This document shows, in pieces, positions 27,582 to 37,500 of a stretch of DNA of 64,000 bases (within the stretch, counting starts at the first letter, position 1; every line of letters starts with the position of its first letter). Position numbers and translations under genes: made by a program. The stretch comes from Novosphingobium barchaimii LL02 (lineage in GTDB: Bacteria; Pseudomonadota; Alphaproteobacteria; Sphingomonadales; Sphingomonadaceae): NCBI RefSeq assembly GCF_001046635.1, contig NZ_KQ130454.1, positions 255,501 through 319,500 of the forward strand, written 5' to 3'. The notes under the pieces were generated by a model that did not search any database, was not told where the DNA came from, and was given only the letters and a program-made list of their open reading frames with translations.

Positions 27582-28591
27582 CCTTCCTGCTTAGAACCGC
27601 GCAGGAGCGCGACCTCGAATCGCTGTATCGCATGGCCAAGGGCACCGGCGGCGGCTTCACCAACCTGCCGCCCGACCGCCCCACCCTTCAGGCCAAGCTG
27701 GAACGCGCCGCCAAGAGCTTCGCCCGCGATGATGGCCAGATCGCCAACGACCTGTTCGTGTTCATCCTCGAAGACACCGCCGACGGCAAAGTGCGCGGCA
27801 CTTGCCAGGCGTTTTCGCAGGTCGGCACCGAACTGCCGTTCTACTCCTACCGCATCGGCCGCATCACCCAGCATTCCAAGGAACTGGACCGCACTTTCCG
27901 CGCGGAAATGCTCACCCTTTGCACCGACCTTGACGGGGCGAGCGAAGTGGGCGGGCTGTACCTCGACGCCACCGAACGCTCGGCTGGCGTGGGCAAGCTG
28001 CTGGCACGCAGCCGCTACCTGTTCATCGCCGCGCACCGGGACCGCTTCGGCGACATGACCCTGGCCGAACTGCGCGGCGCCATCGACGATGCCGGAAACT
28101 CGCCGTTCTGGGACGGGCTTGCGGGCCGGTTCTTCGACATGAGTTTCCGCGATGCGGACGAGTTCAACGGCACTCACGGCAACCAGTTCATCGCCGACCT
28201 CATGCCCAAGCATCCCATCTATACCGCGCTGCTTTCCGAAGGCGCGCGGCAGGTTATGGGCCAGCCGCACTACTCCGGCCGCCCCGCAATGCGGATGCTG
28301 GAAAGCGAGGGTTTCGCCTTCCAGAACTACGTCGATATCTTCGACGGCGGTCCGACCATGATCGCCCGCACCGACCAGATCCGCACCGTGCAGGCAGCGC
28401 GAACGGCGAAGATCGGCGCGATCGGCCCAGTCAGCAAGGGCGAGGCGACGCACCTGATCGCGACCGGGCGACTGGCCGATTTCCGCGCCTGCCTTGGCCA
28501 GATCACCGGAGACGGCGTGACGCTGGACGAAGATGCCGCCGCCCTGCTCGGCGTGGGTCCGGGCGATACGATCACTTACGCACCGGCCTGA
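27578..28591 (+). CDS. astA: Arginine N-succinyltransferase
   Basis: The 337-residue GNAT-related enzyme transfers succinyl from succinyl-CoA to L-arginine, step 1 of the AST pathway. Recognisable stretches are GTGGGFTNLPPDRPTL, GTCQAFSQVG with FYSYRIGRI, EVGGLYLDATERSAGVGKLL, NPFWDGLAGRFFDMSF-like NSPFWDGLAGRFFDMSF, and GQPHYSGRPAMRMLESEGF. It overlaps the M20 hydrolase by 4 bp; astB follows after 10 bp. Confidence 0.95.
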   Translation: MTFLLRTAQERDLESLYRMAKGTGGGFTNLPPDRPTLQAKLERAAKSFARDDGQIANDLFVFILEDTADGKVRGTCQAFSQVGTELPFYSYRIGRITQHSKELDRTFRAEMLTLCTDLDGASEVGGLYLDATERSAGVGKLLARSRYLFIAAHRDRFGDMTLAELRGAIDDAGNSPFWDGLAGRFFDMSFRDADEFNGTHGNQFIADLMPKHPIYTALLSEGARQVMGQPHYSGRPAMRMLESEGFAFQNYVDIFDGGPTMIARTDQIRTVQAARTAKIGAIGPVSKGEATHLIATGRLADFRACLGQITGDGVTLDEDAAALLGVGPGDTITYAPA

Positions 28592-28601
28592 AAGAGACGT
28601 C

Positions 28602-29864
28602 ATGCTCACCGAGATCAACTTCGACGGCATCGTCGGCCCCAGCCACAATTACGCTGGCTTGAGCCTTGGCAATCTCGGCTCGGCGAAGAACTTCGGCAAA
28701 GTTTCGGCGCCCCGCGCGGCAGCGTTGCAGGGCCTCGCCAAGATGCGCGCCAATCTGGAGCGCGGACTGCCGCAGGGCCTGTTCCTGCCCCAGCGCCGCC
28801 CGGACGAGGCATGGCTGAGCCTGCTGGGCACCACGGTGGAGGATGCGAGCCTGACCCTGCGCGCCAATGCCTTGTCAGCCTCCTCGATGTGGGCCGCCAA
28901 TGCCGCAACAGTCTCGCCCGCACCGGATAGCGCGGACGGGCGTTGCCATCTGACCGTCGCCAATCTGGGCACGATGCCCCACCGCAGCCACGAATGGCGC
29001 GAAACGCTGGCGCAGCTGCAAATCGCTTTCGCAAACCCCCAGCATTTCGCCGTCCACGCCCCGGTCCCGCCGCCGTTCGGGGACGAAGGCGCCGCCAACC
29101 ACATGCGCCTTTGCGCCGGGCACGGATCGCAGGGCATCGAGGTCTTCGTCTACGGCGTGGCGGGCGGTCCCTTCCCCGCGCGCCAGCACCGCGAGGCGAG
29201 CGAGGCGGTCGCCCGCATCCATGGCCTCGCCCCCGAACGTACCGTTTTCGCGCGGCAATCGGACGAGGCCATCGCCGCCGGCGCCTTCCACAACGACGTG
29301 GTCGCCGTCGCTAACGAGCGCGTGCTGTTCACGCACGAACTCGCCTTCGCAGACCGGGACGCGCTCTATGCCCAGCTGCGCGAAAAGCTGCCCGAGATCG
29401 AGATCGTCGAAGTCCCCGCCGCTGCGGTCAGCCTGGCGGATGCGATCAGTTCCTACCTGTTCAACGCCCAGCTGGTGACCCTGCCATCAGGCGAAATGGC
29501 GCTGGTCCTGCCCGGCGAAGCACGCGAAACGCCTGCGGTTTGGCAGTGGCTGGAAGCCCACGTCGCCGGGAACGGCCCGATCCGACACCTCTTCGTCCAC
29601 GACCTGCGCGAAAGCATGGCGAACGGCGGCGGCCCCGCCTGCCTGCGCCTGCGCGTGGTGGCAGACCCGGACGCGGTCGACCGCCGCTTTATGGCCACGC
29701 CGGAAAAGCTGGACCGCATCGAAGCGCTGGTGACCCGCGTCTGGCCCGAACGCATCACGGTGGAGGACCTGTCCGACCCCGCACTATGGCGCGCCTGTCT
29801 CAACGCGCGGGCCGCGCTCTGCGCCGAACTCGGCCTGGAGGAACTGGACCGGGCATCGTTCTGA
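28602..29864 (+). CDS. astB: N-succinylarginine dihydrolase
   Basis: This 420-residue enzyme of the amidinotransferase fold turns N2-succinylarginine into N2-succinylornithine, CO2 and two NH3. It opens with the family N terminus INFDGIVGPSHNYAGLS. The catalytic set is visible: Glu/His region MPHRSHEW, second His in GAFHNDVVAVAN, and the nucleophilic Cys in GGGPACLRLRV. It is the last gene of the operon. No astC (aminotransferase) or astE follows. Confidence 0.95.
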   Translation: MLTEINFDGIVGPSHNYAGLSLGNLGSAKNFGKVSAPRAAALQGLAKMRANLERGLPQGLFLPQRRPDEAWLSLLGTTVEDASLTLRANALSASSMWAANAATVSPAPDSADGRCHLTVANLGTMPHRSHEWRETLAQLQIAFANPQHFAVHAPVPPPFGDEGAANHMRLCAGHGSQGIEVFVYGVAGGPFPARQHREASEAVARIHGLAPERTVFARQSDEAIAAGAFHNDVVAVANERVLFTHELAFADRDALYAQLREKLPEIEIVEVPAAAVSLADAISSYLFNAQLVTLPSGEMALVLPGEARETPAVWQWLEAHVAGNGPIRHLFVHDLRESMANGGGPACLRLRVVADPDAVDRRFMATPEKLDRIEALVTRVWPERITVEDLSDPALWRACLNARAALCAELGLEELDRASF

Positions 29865-29936
29865 TCTTCTGTAATTCGCAACAGCAGGTTCGTGCTTTGC
29901 AATGGTCCCTCCACAAACAGTCTTCATATTGAGACC

Positions 29937-30638
29937 ATGGCCACTTTGACCCGAACCGCGCGCTCGTCCGCCCTTCCTGATCCAATCCGCGCCGTCATCT
30001 TCGACATGGACGGTACCCTGCTTTCAACCGAGGCCGCTCAGCACCGCGCTTTCGAGGAGGCCGGGGCCGCGCTGGGTTCGCCGGTGCCCGAGGAGGTTCT
30101 GGAAGCCATGATCGGCGTCAGCCGCGATGCGAACGAAGTCATGCTGGCAGAAAGGCTCGGCCCGGAGTTTCCTCTGGCGCGGTTCTATGCCGATTCCGAC
30201 GTGCTGTTCGAGGCGGCGATCGATGCCGGACTGCCGCTTCGTCCCGGCGCGCAGGCCATCCTCCGGCACTTCCGCGATGCCGGTGTCCCCTTGGCGCTGT
30301 GTACCTCCACCCAGGGCGGCAAGGCACAGGAGCGGCTGGCGAAGGCCGGGCTGCTGGATTACTTTGACGTCGTGGTCACCCGCAGCGACGTTACCAACGC
30401 CAAGCCGCATCCCGAACCCTACCTGCTGACCGCAAGCCTGCTGGGCGTCGACCCCGCCCACTGCGTAGCAGTGGAGGACAGTTATGCCGGAGTGCGCTCG
30501 TCCACGGCCGCAGGGATCGCTACCGTCATGGTCCCGGATATGCTGCCGGCCACCGAGGAGCAGATACTGTTGGCGGCGGAAATCCTGCCCAGCCTCTCGG
30601 CCCTGCGCGACTTGCTGCTGGCACCCGCCGAAAGCTGA
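29937..30638 (+). CDS. HAD-superfamily hydrolase, beta-phosphoglucomutase-like
   Basis: The 233-residue protein has HAD motif I FDMDGTLL (nucleophile and acid/base Asp), motif II CTSTQGG, motif III Lys in NAKPHPEPYLL and motif IV VEDSYAGVRSS, with a helical C1 cap. This matches sugar-phosphate phosphatases and beta-phosphoglucomutases. The exact substrate cannot be read. The ATG at 29937 gives the standard length; an earlier ATG at 29892 lies in AT-richer promoter-like sequence. Confidence 0.88.
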   Translation: MATLTRTARSSALPDPIRAVIFDMDGTLLSTEAAQHRAFEEAGAALGSPVPEEVLEAMIGVSRDANEVMLAERLGPEFPLARFYADSDVLFEAAIDAGLPLRPGAQAILRHFRDAGVPLALCTSTQGGKAQERLAKAGLLDYFDVVVTRSDVTNAKPHPEPYLLTASLLGVDPAHCVAVEDSYAGVRSSTAAGIATVMVPDMLPATEEQILLAAEILPSLSALRDLLLAPAES

Positions 30639-30658
30639 AACGTCAACAAGTCGGCCGA

Positions 30659-31315
30659 TCACCCTACCGGAGAATCAGGCTGGTTGTCCGGGTGAGCTGC
30701 GACGAACGCCGGGTCGGTCAGGCAAGCTGCCTCGATCCTTGTCATATGCGGGTAAGCCGCAAGGTCGAAGGCGAAACGACGCGCGTTGTATAGCTGCGGA
30801 ACCAGCACGCATTCGAAATAGCCCGGCCCATCAAACAGGAAATCGCCGGTCCCGCGCTGCGCCAGACGCGCTTCGACGGCGGTCAGGGTCTTTTCCAGCC
30901 AGTGCCAATACCAGATGTCGACTTCCGCCTGAGCATGGCCGAGGTCCAGCTTGAGGTATTCAAGCACAGGCCCGTTCAGCGGCGCATGCAGTTCGGTGGC
31001 AATTCCCATCGCCAGTTCGCGCGCAGCGAAACGGTCCGCGATACCGGCTGGCAAGAGCGGCCGTTCGACAAAACGCTCGTCCAGCCATTCCAGGATCGCC
31101 ATCGACTGGGCCATGACCACGCCGTCCGCCTCCAGCGTCGGTACTCCGGCGAAAGGATTGCGGGCGCGGAACGCTTCGCTGCGCTGTTCCCGGGCGAGCA
31201 GGTTCACCGGCACAATCTCGTGGTCCAGCCGCTTCAGATTCAGCGCGATGCGCACCCGGTAGCTGGTGGAACTGCGATGATAGCCATGGAGGCGGAGCGG
31301 CGCGCCCATGGCCAT
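30659..31315 (-). CDS. maiA: Maleylacetoacetate isomerase (zeta-class GST)
   Basis: This 218-residue glutathione transferase has the zeta-class active-site signature HGYHRSSTSYRVRIALNLK near the N terminus and QSMAILEWLDERF in the thioredoxin domain. It isomerises maleylacetoacetate to fumarylacetoacetate in homogentisate breakdown, using glutathione. Its ATG overlaps the TGA of the VOC gene (TGATG). Homogentisate dioxygenase and fumarylacetoacetase are not in this window. Confidence 0.88.
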   Translation of the reverse strand: MAMGAPLRLHGYHRSSTSYRVRIALNLKRLDHEIVPVNLLAREQRSEAFRARNPFAGVPTLEADGVVMAQSMAILEWLDERFVERPLLPAGIADRFAARELAMGIATELHAPLNGPVLEYLKLDLGHAQAEVDIWYWHWLEKTLTAVEARLAQRGTGDFLFDGPGYFECVLVPQLYNARRFAFDLAAYPHMTRIEAACLTDPAFVAAHPDNQPDSPVG

Positions 31316-31866
31316 CAGCTTTCCGCCGCGATCTTTTCGTGGAGCCAGGCGGCGTGGCGCGGGGCCTTGCGTGTCACCGCCCATTCGTCGAGCATGTCGA
31401 GCGCCACCGCCTTGAGGCTGGCCATCTGGTCCGCCGAACCGAACTGCCAGGCCAGTTCCAACCGGTGGCCGTTGGGATCGAAGAAATAGACCGACTTGAA
31501 CACGCCGTGGTGCGTGGGGCCGACCACCTCCAGCCCGGCCGCCTCGGCGCGGGCCTTGGCGGCGAGAAGGTCCGCCTCGCTGTCCACCTTGAAGGCAATG
31601 TGCTGTACCCAGGCGGGGGTCGCCTCGTCGCGGCCCATTTCGGGGGCGTTGGGCAGTTCGAAAAAGGCCAGCACATTGCCGCCTCCGCAGTCGAGGAAGA
31701 CGTGCATGTACGGGTCCGGCGCGCCGGTGGAGGGCACGGTGTCCTCGGCGATGGCGAGCATGAAATCCATGCCCATCACATCGCGGTAGAACGTGACCGT
31801 CTCCTTCGCATCACGGCAGCGATAGGCCACGTGGTGGATGCCGCCCAGGTTTGGCGCTTGCTGCAT
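31315..31866 (-). CDS. VOC-family (glyoxalase/extradiol-dioxygenase fold) protein
   Basis: The 183-residue protein has two beta-alpha-beta-beta-beta modules with candidate metal ligands in GGIHHVAYRCRD, AWVQHIAFKVD and HRLELAWQF. It is placed between hppD and maiA and is coupled to maiA, so it probably acts on an aromatic ring-cleavage step or detoxifies an intermediate (inference). A homogentisate-type dioxygenase activity cannot be claimed. GGGAGAG precedes the ATG at 31866. Confidence 0.85.
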   Translation of the reverse strand: MQQAPNLGGIHHVAYRCRDAKETVTFYRDVMGMDFMLAIAEDTVPSTGAPDPYMHVFLDCGGGNVLAFFELPNAPEMGRDEATPAWVQHIAFKVDSEADLLAAKARAEAAGLEVVGPTHHGVFKSVYFFDPNGHRLELAWQFGSADQMASLKAVALDMLDEWAVTRKAPRHAAWLHEKIAAES

Positions 31867-32002
31867 CGTCTTCTCTCCCGTCGTGCCGGGGCTTTGCGCG
31901 CCGCTCGTGCTTCGACACTTCCAGCATGAGCGGGTCAGGGGGTAAGTATCAACCCCCTTTGTGATGCCCCGGTCTAAATCATCGCCGAACCCGGCCTTGC
32001 GT

Positions 32003-33100
32003 TCACTCCGCCGGCTCCACCTTCAGCACGCCGCGGCGGACCTGGTCGCGCTCCATGCTTTCGAACAGGGCCTTGAAGTTGCCGTTGCCGAAGCCATCGT
32101 CGCCCTTGCGCTGGATGAACTCGAAGAACACCGGCCCCACCCGCGCTTCGGCGAAGATCTGGAGCAGAAGGCGCGGGCGGCCATCTTCGACGGTGCCGTC
32201 GAGCAGGATGCCGCGTGACTGCAACTGATCGACCGGCTCGCCGTGGCCCGGCAGGCGCTCGGCCAGCATCTCGTAATAGGTTTCCGGCGGCGCGGTCATG
32301 AAGGGCACGCCCAGCGCCTTGAGGCGGTCCCACGCAGTGACGAGATCGTCGCAGATGAGCGCGATGTGCTGAATGCCCTCCCCATTGAAGGCGCGCAGGA
32401 ATTCGTCGATCTGACCTTTCCCGCCGTCCTTTTCCTCGTTGAGCGGGATACGGATCTTGCCGTCGGGCGCGGTCAGCGCCTTGCTGGTCAGGCCGGTATA
32501 TTCGCCCTTGATATCGAAGTAGCGGATCTCGCGGAAGTTGAAGAGCTTCTCGTAGAAGTCCGCCCAGTAGGCCATGCGCCCGCCGTAGACGTTGTGCGTC
32601 AGGTGGTCGATCTCGGCAAAGCCCGCGCCAACCGGGTGGCGGTCAACGACCGGGATGTACTCGAAATCGATGTCGTAGATCGAAAGCGCGCCGTTGCCGT
32701 CCTTTTCATAGCGGTCGATCAGATAGATGATCGAATTGCCGATGCCGCGAATGCCGGGAAGGTGCAGTTCCATCGGCCCGGTGCCGACCATCACCGGCTC
32801 GGCCGAGCGGGCGAGCAGTTCGGCATAGGCGGCGCGGGCATCGGTAACGCGAAAGCCCATGCCGCAGGCCGAGGGGCCATGTTCGCGGCTGAAGTACCAG
32901 GCCGGGCTATGCGGCTCGTAATTGGTGATGAAATTGATCGCACCCTGCCGCCACAGCTCGACGTCCTTGGAGCGGTGGCGCGCGATCTTCGTAAAGCCCA
33001 TCGCGGTGAATACCGGCTCCAGCAGACCTTTTTCGGGCGCGGAGAACTCGACGAATTCGAAGCCGTCCAGGCCGATGGGATTGTCGAACAGATCGGTCAT
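32003..33100 (-). CDS. hppD: 4-hydroxyphenylpyruvate dioxygenase
   Basis: The 365-residue Fe(II) VOC-fold dioxygenase converts 4-hydroxyphenylpyruvate to homogentisate. The iron ligands lie in IDHLTHNV (His), [11 protein letters not shown] (His) and [20 protein letters not shown] (Glu), the last being the family signature near the C terminus. It overlaps phhA by 4 bp, so phenylalanine is hydroxylated and the tyrosine-derived keto acid is oxidised by products of one mRNA. Confidence 0.97.
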   Translation of the reverse strand: MTDLFDNPIGLDGFEFVEFSAPEKGLLEPVFTAMGFTKIARHRSKDVELWRQGAINFITNYEPHSPAWYFSREHGPSACGMGFRVTDARAAYAELLARSAEPVMVGTGPMELHLPGIRGIGNSIIYLIDRYEKDGNGALSIYDIDFEYIPVVDRHPVGAGFAEIDHLTHNVYGGRMAYWADFYEKLFNFREIRYFDIKGEYTGLTSKALTAPDGKIRIPLNEEKDGGKGQIDEFLRAFNGEGIQHIALICDDLVTAWDRLKALGVPFMTAPPETYYEMLAERLPGHGEPVDQLQSRGILLDGTVEDGRPRLLLQIFAEARVGPVFFEFIQRKGDDGFGNGNFKALFESMERDQVRRGVLKVEPAE

Positions 33101-33954
33101 GCGGGTTCTCCAGCGATGGGAATTTCGCCCGGCAGCGTATCGCCGGCAGGCAGCGGCGCGTGGGTGCGCCAGGTTTCGTAGACGGGGCCGAAATCGAGGT
33201 GCACCAGCGCCTCGATCAGCTGCGGCAGGCTTTCGAGGACAAAGTAGGTCTTCTGGAAGCTGTCGATCATGTAGCCGGTGCGCATCACCCGCACCGCCTC
33301 GAACGGCAGGCGCAAAACCTTCGCGTCCTCGATCGAAAAGCGGGTTTCGCCCGAGGAGGATATGATACCGGCGCCGAAGACCTTCAGGCCGCCCTCCTCG
33401 CGCACGAGACCGAATTCGATCGTGTACCAGTAGATGCGCGCCAGCATGTCCAACGCGTCCATCGCCATCGCCCTTTCGCCGGCTTTACCGTAAAGCTCCA
33501 GGAAATCGGCGATTGCGGGGTTCAGCAGCATCGGCACGTGGCCGAAGAAATCGTGGAACACGTCAGGCTCGACAAGGTAGTCCAGCTCATGTTCCTCGCG
33601 CAGCCAGCGGGTAACCGGGAAGCGGCGGTGGGCAAGATGGTCGAAGAACACAGCGTCCGGGATGAAGCCCGGCACGGCGACCAGCTGCCAGCCCGTAGCG
33701 GCACCCAGAATGACATTGGCATCCTCGAAACGCGGAATACCCTGCGCGCAGTCTAGCCGCGCCAGTCCATCGCGGAAGGCGGCGCAGGCGTGGGTCTTCA
33801 CCAGTGCCGACTGGCGCGCGAACAGGCGGCGCCAGCGCTCGTGCATCTGCGGAGTATAGGCATGCCAATCCTGCCCGACGGTGTAATCGTCAGCCGCGCC
33901 TTCGTACTCTCCTCGAAGGCCGCTGCCTGATGTCTGGGTGCGGGGCTTCTTCAT
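33097..33954 (-). CDS. phhA: Phenylalanine 4-monooxygenase
   Basis: This 285-residue pterin-dependent hydroxylase makes tyrosine from phenylalanine. The catalytic iron ligands are the two His in [13 protein letters not shown] and the Glu in [10 protein letters not shown]; the pterin region is nearby ([19 protein letters not shown]). Length matches the bacterial monodomain enzyme, with no regulatory ACT domain. It is first in the operon phhA-hppD, divergent from an Lrp-type regulator. No clear ribosome site precedes the ATG. Confidence 0.97.
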   Translation of the reverse strand: MKKPRTQTSGSGLRGEYEGAADDYTVGQDWHAYTPQMHERWRRLFARQSALVKTHACAAFRDGLARLDCAQGIPRFEDANVILGAATGWQLVAVPGFIPDAVFFDHLAHRRFPVTRWLREEHELDYLVEPDVFHDFFGHVPMLLNPAIADFLELYGKAGERAMAMDALDMLARIYWYTIEFGLVREEGGLKVFGAGIISSSGETRFSIEDAKVLRLPFEAVRVMRTGYMIDSFQKTYFVLESLPQLIEALVHLDFGPVYETWRTHAPLPAGDTLPGEIPIAGEPA

Positions 33955-34019
33955 GAAAAGGACAATACTACAGGCCCTGCTTCAGTTCCGTGCGATTGTG
34001 CGGGGCGGGAAGCGTGGTA

Positions 34020-34036
34020 TTGGTGAAATCCACCAA
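34020..34036. promoter_or_regulatory. Candidate Lrp/AsnC operator between phhA and the regulator
   Basis: TTGGTG (34020-34025) and CACCAA (34031-34036) form a perfect inverted repeat around AAATC. It lies 25 bp upstream of the regulator's GTG and 65 bp upstream of phhA. AT-centred inverted repeats of this size are usual Lrp/AsnC sites. Confidence 0.6.
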
Positions 34037-34061
34037 ACCAATCCCATCCCTGAGGTGATCC

Positions 34062-34523
34062 GTGCAGCTGGACGAATTCGACCGCAAGATCATCGCCGCC
34101 CTGCGCGAAGATGCCCGCATGCCCGTGGCGCAAGTGGCCGAGCGCGCGGCGCTATCGGCCACGCCGGTCAGCCGCCGGATCAAACGACTTGAGGACGAGG
34201 GCGTGATCCGGGGCTACGCGCCGGTGCTGGACCCACGCAAGCTGGGCCTCGAACTGGAAGCCTATGTGCTGATAAATCTCAACGCCCACATCGACGAGAA
34301 CATCGCCCGCTTCGAGCAGGCCATCGCCGAGAACCCGCACGTCATCGCCTGCCATGCGGTGACCGGCGACATGGATTACCTGGTGCGGGTGATGGCGCGC
34401 AACGTCGAGCATCTCTCGCAGATCACCCTGCGCACCTTGCTGCGCATTCCGGGGGTGCGCGATGTGAAGTCGATCATCGTGCTGGAAACGGTAAAGGAAA
34501 CGCAGCCCGTGCCCCTGGATTGA
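34062..34523 (+). CDS. Lrp/AsnC-family transcriptional regulator
   Basis: The 153-residue protein has an N-terminal helix-turn-helix (DEFDRKIIAALREDARMPVA, ATPVSRRIKRLEDEGVI) and a C-terminal RAM/AsnC ligand domain (HVIACHAVTGDMDYLVRV). It is divergent from phhA-hppD, with an inverted repeat between the genes, so it probably controls aromatic amino-acid breakdown in response to Phe or Tyr (inference). The start is GTG at 34062, after GAGGTGAT. Confidence 0.9.
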   Translation: MQLDEFDRKIIAALREDARMPVAQVAERAALSATPVSRRIKRLEDEGVIRGYAPVLDPRKLGLELEAYVLINLNAHIDENIARFEQAIAENPHVIACHAVTGDMDYLVRVMARNVEHLSQITLRTLLRIPGVRDVKSIIVLETVKETQPVPLD

Positions 34524-34537
34524 GCGGCGCGGGGCAG

Positions 34538-34563
34538 GCCCCTTCCTCAGCTGAGGAAGGGGC
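34538..34563. repeat. 26-bp perfect palindrome between convergent genes
   Basis: GCCCCTTCCTCAG is followed directly by its exact reverse complement CTGAGGAAGGGGC. It is 14 bp past the Lrp-type gene and 10 bp before the end of the glutamate dehydrogenase gene. It is probably a bidirectional terminator. Confidence 0.7.
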
Positions 34564-34572
34564 AAGGCCTGT

Positions 34573-37500
34573 TTAACGTGCCAGCAGGTTGCGCGCCTGG
34601 CTGGCGATCTGCGCGAGCATCGCCGGGCTGACCACCACTGCGTTCTCCGCCCGGTGGACGATCGCGCGGAAGTTTTCCAGCGCGCTCAGATGGTCGCGGC
34701 CCCACTCCTCGGTAGCAGCCAGCGGGTCGCTCTTGCCCGCCTTGGTGCGTGCTATGGTACGCAGGAAGTCCAGGCGCATCTGCTGGAAGTCGCGCGCAAG
34801 GCCGGCGACCAGCAGGCGCTCCCAAGGATCGGACGGGCTCATCATGGCCGCGCTCGCCTGCGCCCAGTCGAGGCCCAGCCCGGCACCGATGCGGGTGAAG
34901 GCGGTGACCAGCTTGCGCGGGGCAATACCCGTTTCGCTGGCCAGCGCCGCCACGCCCACCGCCCCGTCGAGGTCGAACAGGTTCGCCACCTGGCCTGCCA
35001 CGTCTTCAGGTGCGCCCAGATCGGTCAGGCCTGTGCGCAGCTTGCGCGAGTGGGCCAGGGTACGTTCGCCCAGCAGTTCGACGGTGTCGGTGGAGAGGGC
35101 GGCGATGCCCTTCTCCAACCGCGCCGCCAGTTCGGACGGAGCGATCCGGCCGGCGCCCGCGCGCAGCAGATCGGCCATGTGGCCGCGTACCGAGTTGGCC
35201 ACCATCTCGAACAGAGCCACACGCGCCGTCTCGGCCATGGGGGCAACTTCAAGCTGCTCCCACAGCGCGTCCAGCCCGAACAGCTGTTCTGCCAGCGCGA
35301 AGGCCGCGGCGATCTGGGCAAGCGTGGCGCCCTCTTCCTCGGCCAGTTCGAACGGGGTGACGATGCCCAGGCGATTGACGATGCGGTTGGCCAGCTTGGT
35401 GGCGATGATCTCGTTCGCCAGGCGGTGGCCCTTGATGAAGCGCGCGTACTTCTTCTGCATGGCCTGCGGGAAGGTGGCGATCAGCATGTCCGACAGGCTG
35501 GGATCGGCGGGCAGATCACTACCCTCGATCGCGGCCTGCAGCACCAGCTTGCCGCTGGAAAGCAGCACCGCCAGTTCAGGCCGGGTCAGTCCGCGCCCAT
35601 CCTGCGCGCGGCGCGCCAGCACGTCATTGTCGGCAAGGCCTTCGGTGCGGCGGTCAAGATGGCCGCCTTCCTCCAGCGTCTCGATCAGGCGGATGTGCGA
35701 AGGCATGACCTGCGCCCCGCCGCGCTGCGCGATCGACAGCGCCAGCGCCTGAAGGCGGTTGTCCTCCAGCACCAGCGCGCCGACTTCGTCGGTCATCGAG
35801 CGCAGCAGTTCCACGCGCTGCGGTTCGGACAGCTTGCCCGCCCGCTTGGCGGCGGCCAGCGCGATCTTGATGTTGACCTCGTTGTCCGAGCAGTCGACCC
35901 CGGCCGAGTTGTCGATGAAATCGGCATTGATGCGCCCGCCGCGATCGGCGAATTCGATGCGCCCGGCCTGAGTCACGCCCAGGTTGGCGCCTTCGCCCAC
36001 GACCTTCACGCGCAGTTCGTTGCCGCTGATGCGCAGGCCGTCGTTGGTGGGATCGCCCACCTGCACATTGTTCTCGGCGGAAGCCTTCACGTATGTGCCG
36101 ATGCCGCCGAACCACAGCAGGTCGACCGGCGAACACAGGATCGCCGTGATCAGCGAATCGGGGTCGATCTCGCTCGCGCCGATGCCCAGCACGGCGCGGG
36201 CTTCCTCGCTCAGCGGGATGGATTTCAGGCTACGCGGGAACACCCCGCCACCCTTGGAGATCAGCGCCTTGTCATAGTCGTTCCAGCTGGAAACCGGCAG
36301 GTCGAACAGGCGCTGGCGTTCCTCCCAGCTTTTCGCCGCATCGGGATCGGGATCGAGGAAAATGTGGCGGTGGTCGAACGCGGCGACCAGTTTCAGCGAC
36401 TTCGACAGCAGCATGCCGTTGCCGAACACGTCACCCGACATATCGCCGCAGCCGACGACGCGCACCGGATCGACCTGGACGTCCACGCCCATTTCCAGGA
36501 AGTGGCGCTGCACCGAAAGCCAGGCGCCCTTCGCGGTGATGCCCATGGCCTTGTGGTCGTAGCCATTGGAGCCGCCGCTGGCGAACGCATCGTCGAGCCA
36601 GAAATCGCGGCCCTCGGCAATGCCGTTCGCCACGTCGGAGAACTTCGCGGTGCCCTTGTCGGCGGCGACGACGAAGTACGGGTCCTCGCCGTCGAGGATC
36701 ACCACGCCTTCGGGGTGGACCACCTTGTCGGCCACGATATTGTCGGTGATCGACAGCAGGGTATCGACGAAGACCTCATAGGACCCCTGCCCTTCGGCGG
36801 CCCATGCAGCGCGGTCGCGGGAGGGATCGGGCAGCAGCTTGGGATAGAAACCGCCCTTCGCGCCGGTCGGCACGATGACCGCGTTCTTCACACGCTGCGC
36901 CTTCATCAGGCCCAGGATTTCGACGCGGAAATCGTCGCGCCGGTCGGACCAGCGCAGGCCGCCGCGTGCGATCGGCCCGGCGCGCAGGTGGATGCCCTCG
37001 ACCCGCTGCGAATAGACGAAAATCTCGCGCCACGGCACGGGTTTGGGCAGGCCGGGGACAAGCGCGGAATCGAACTTGAAGGCCAGCGCGACATGGCCCG
37101 CGGCAGCGAAGGCATTTGTGCGCAGCATGGCCAGCACGATGTCGCGGAAGGCGCGCAGCAAACGGTCGTCGTTGATAGCGCCCACGCCGGCAAGGCCCGT
37201 GCGGATCGCTTCCTCCGCATCCTTGCGGGCAAGCGCGCGGTCGCCATCGAAGGCGGGGTCGTGGATCGCCTCGAACAGGTCGACGATGCCGCGCGTCACC
37301 GCCGGCGCGCCCAGCAATGCATCGACCACGGTGGGAATGCCGAAGTGCGTGCCCGCCTGGCGCAAGTAGCGATACCAGGCGCGCAGCCAGTTGGCCTCGA
37401 CGCTATTCAGGCCTAGGCCGGGGACAAGGCGGTTGAAGGCGTCGTTCTCGCCGCCGCCGTTGAGCACGGCGCGCAGCGCATCCTCGATCATCGGCGCCAG

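Noticed and set aside
34654-37416. Open frame of 920 codons on the plus strand opposite the glutamate dehydrogenase gene
   Set aside because: It is fully antisense to a conserved enzyme, is rich in Arg/Gln/His/Gly as GC-skewed shadows are, and has no recognisable domain.
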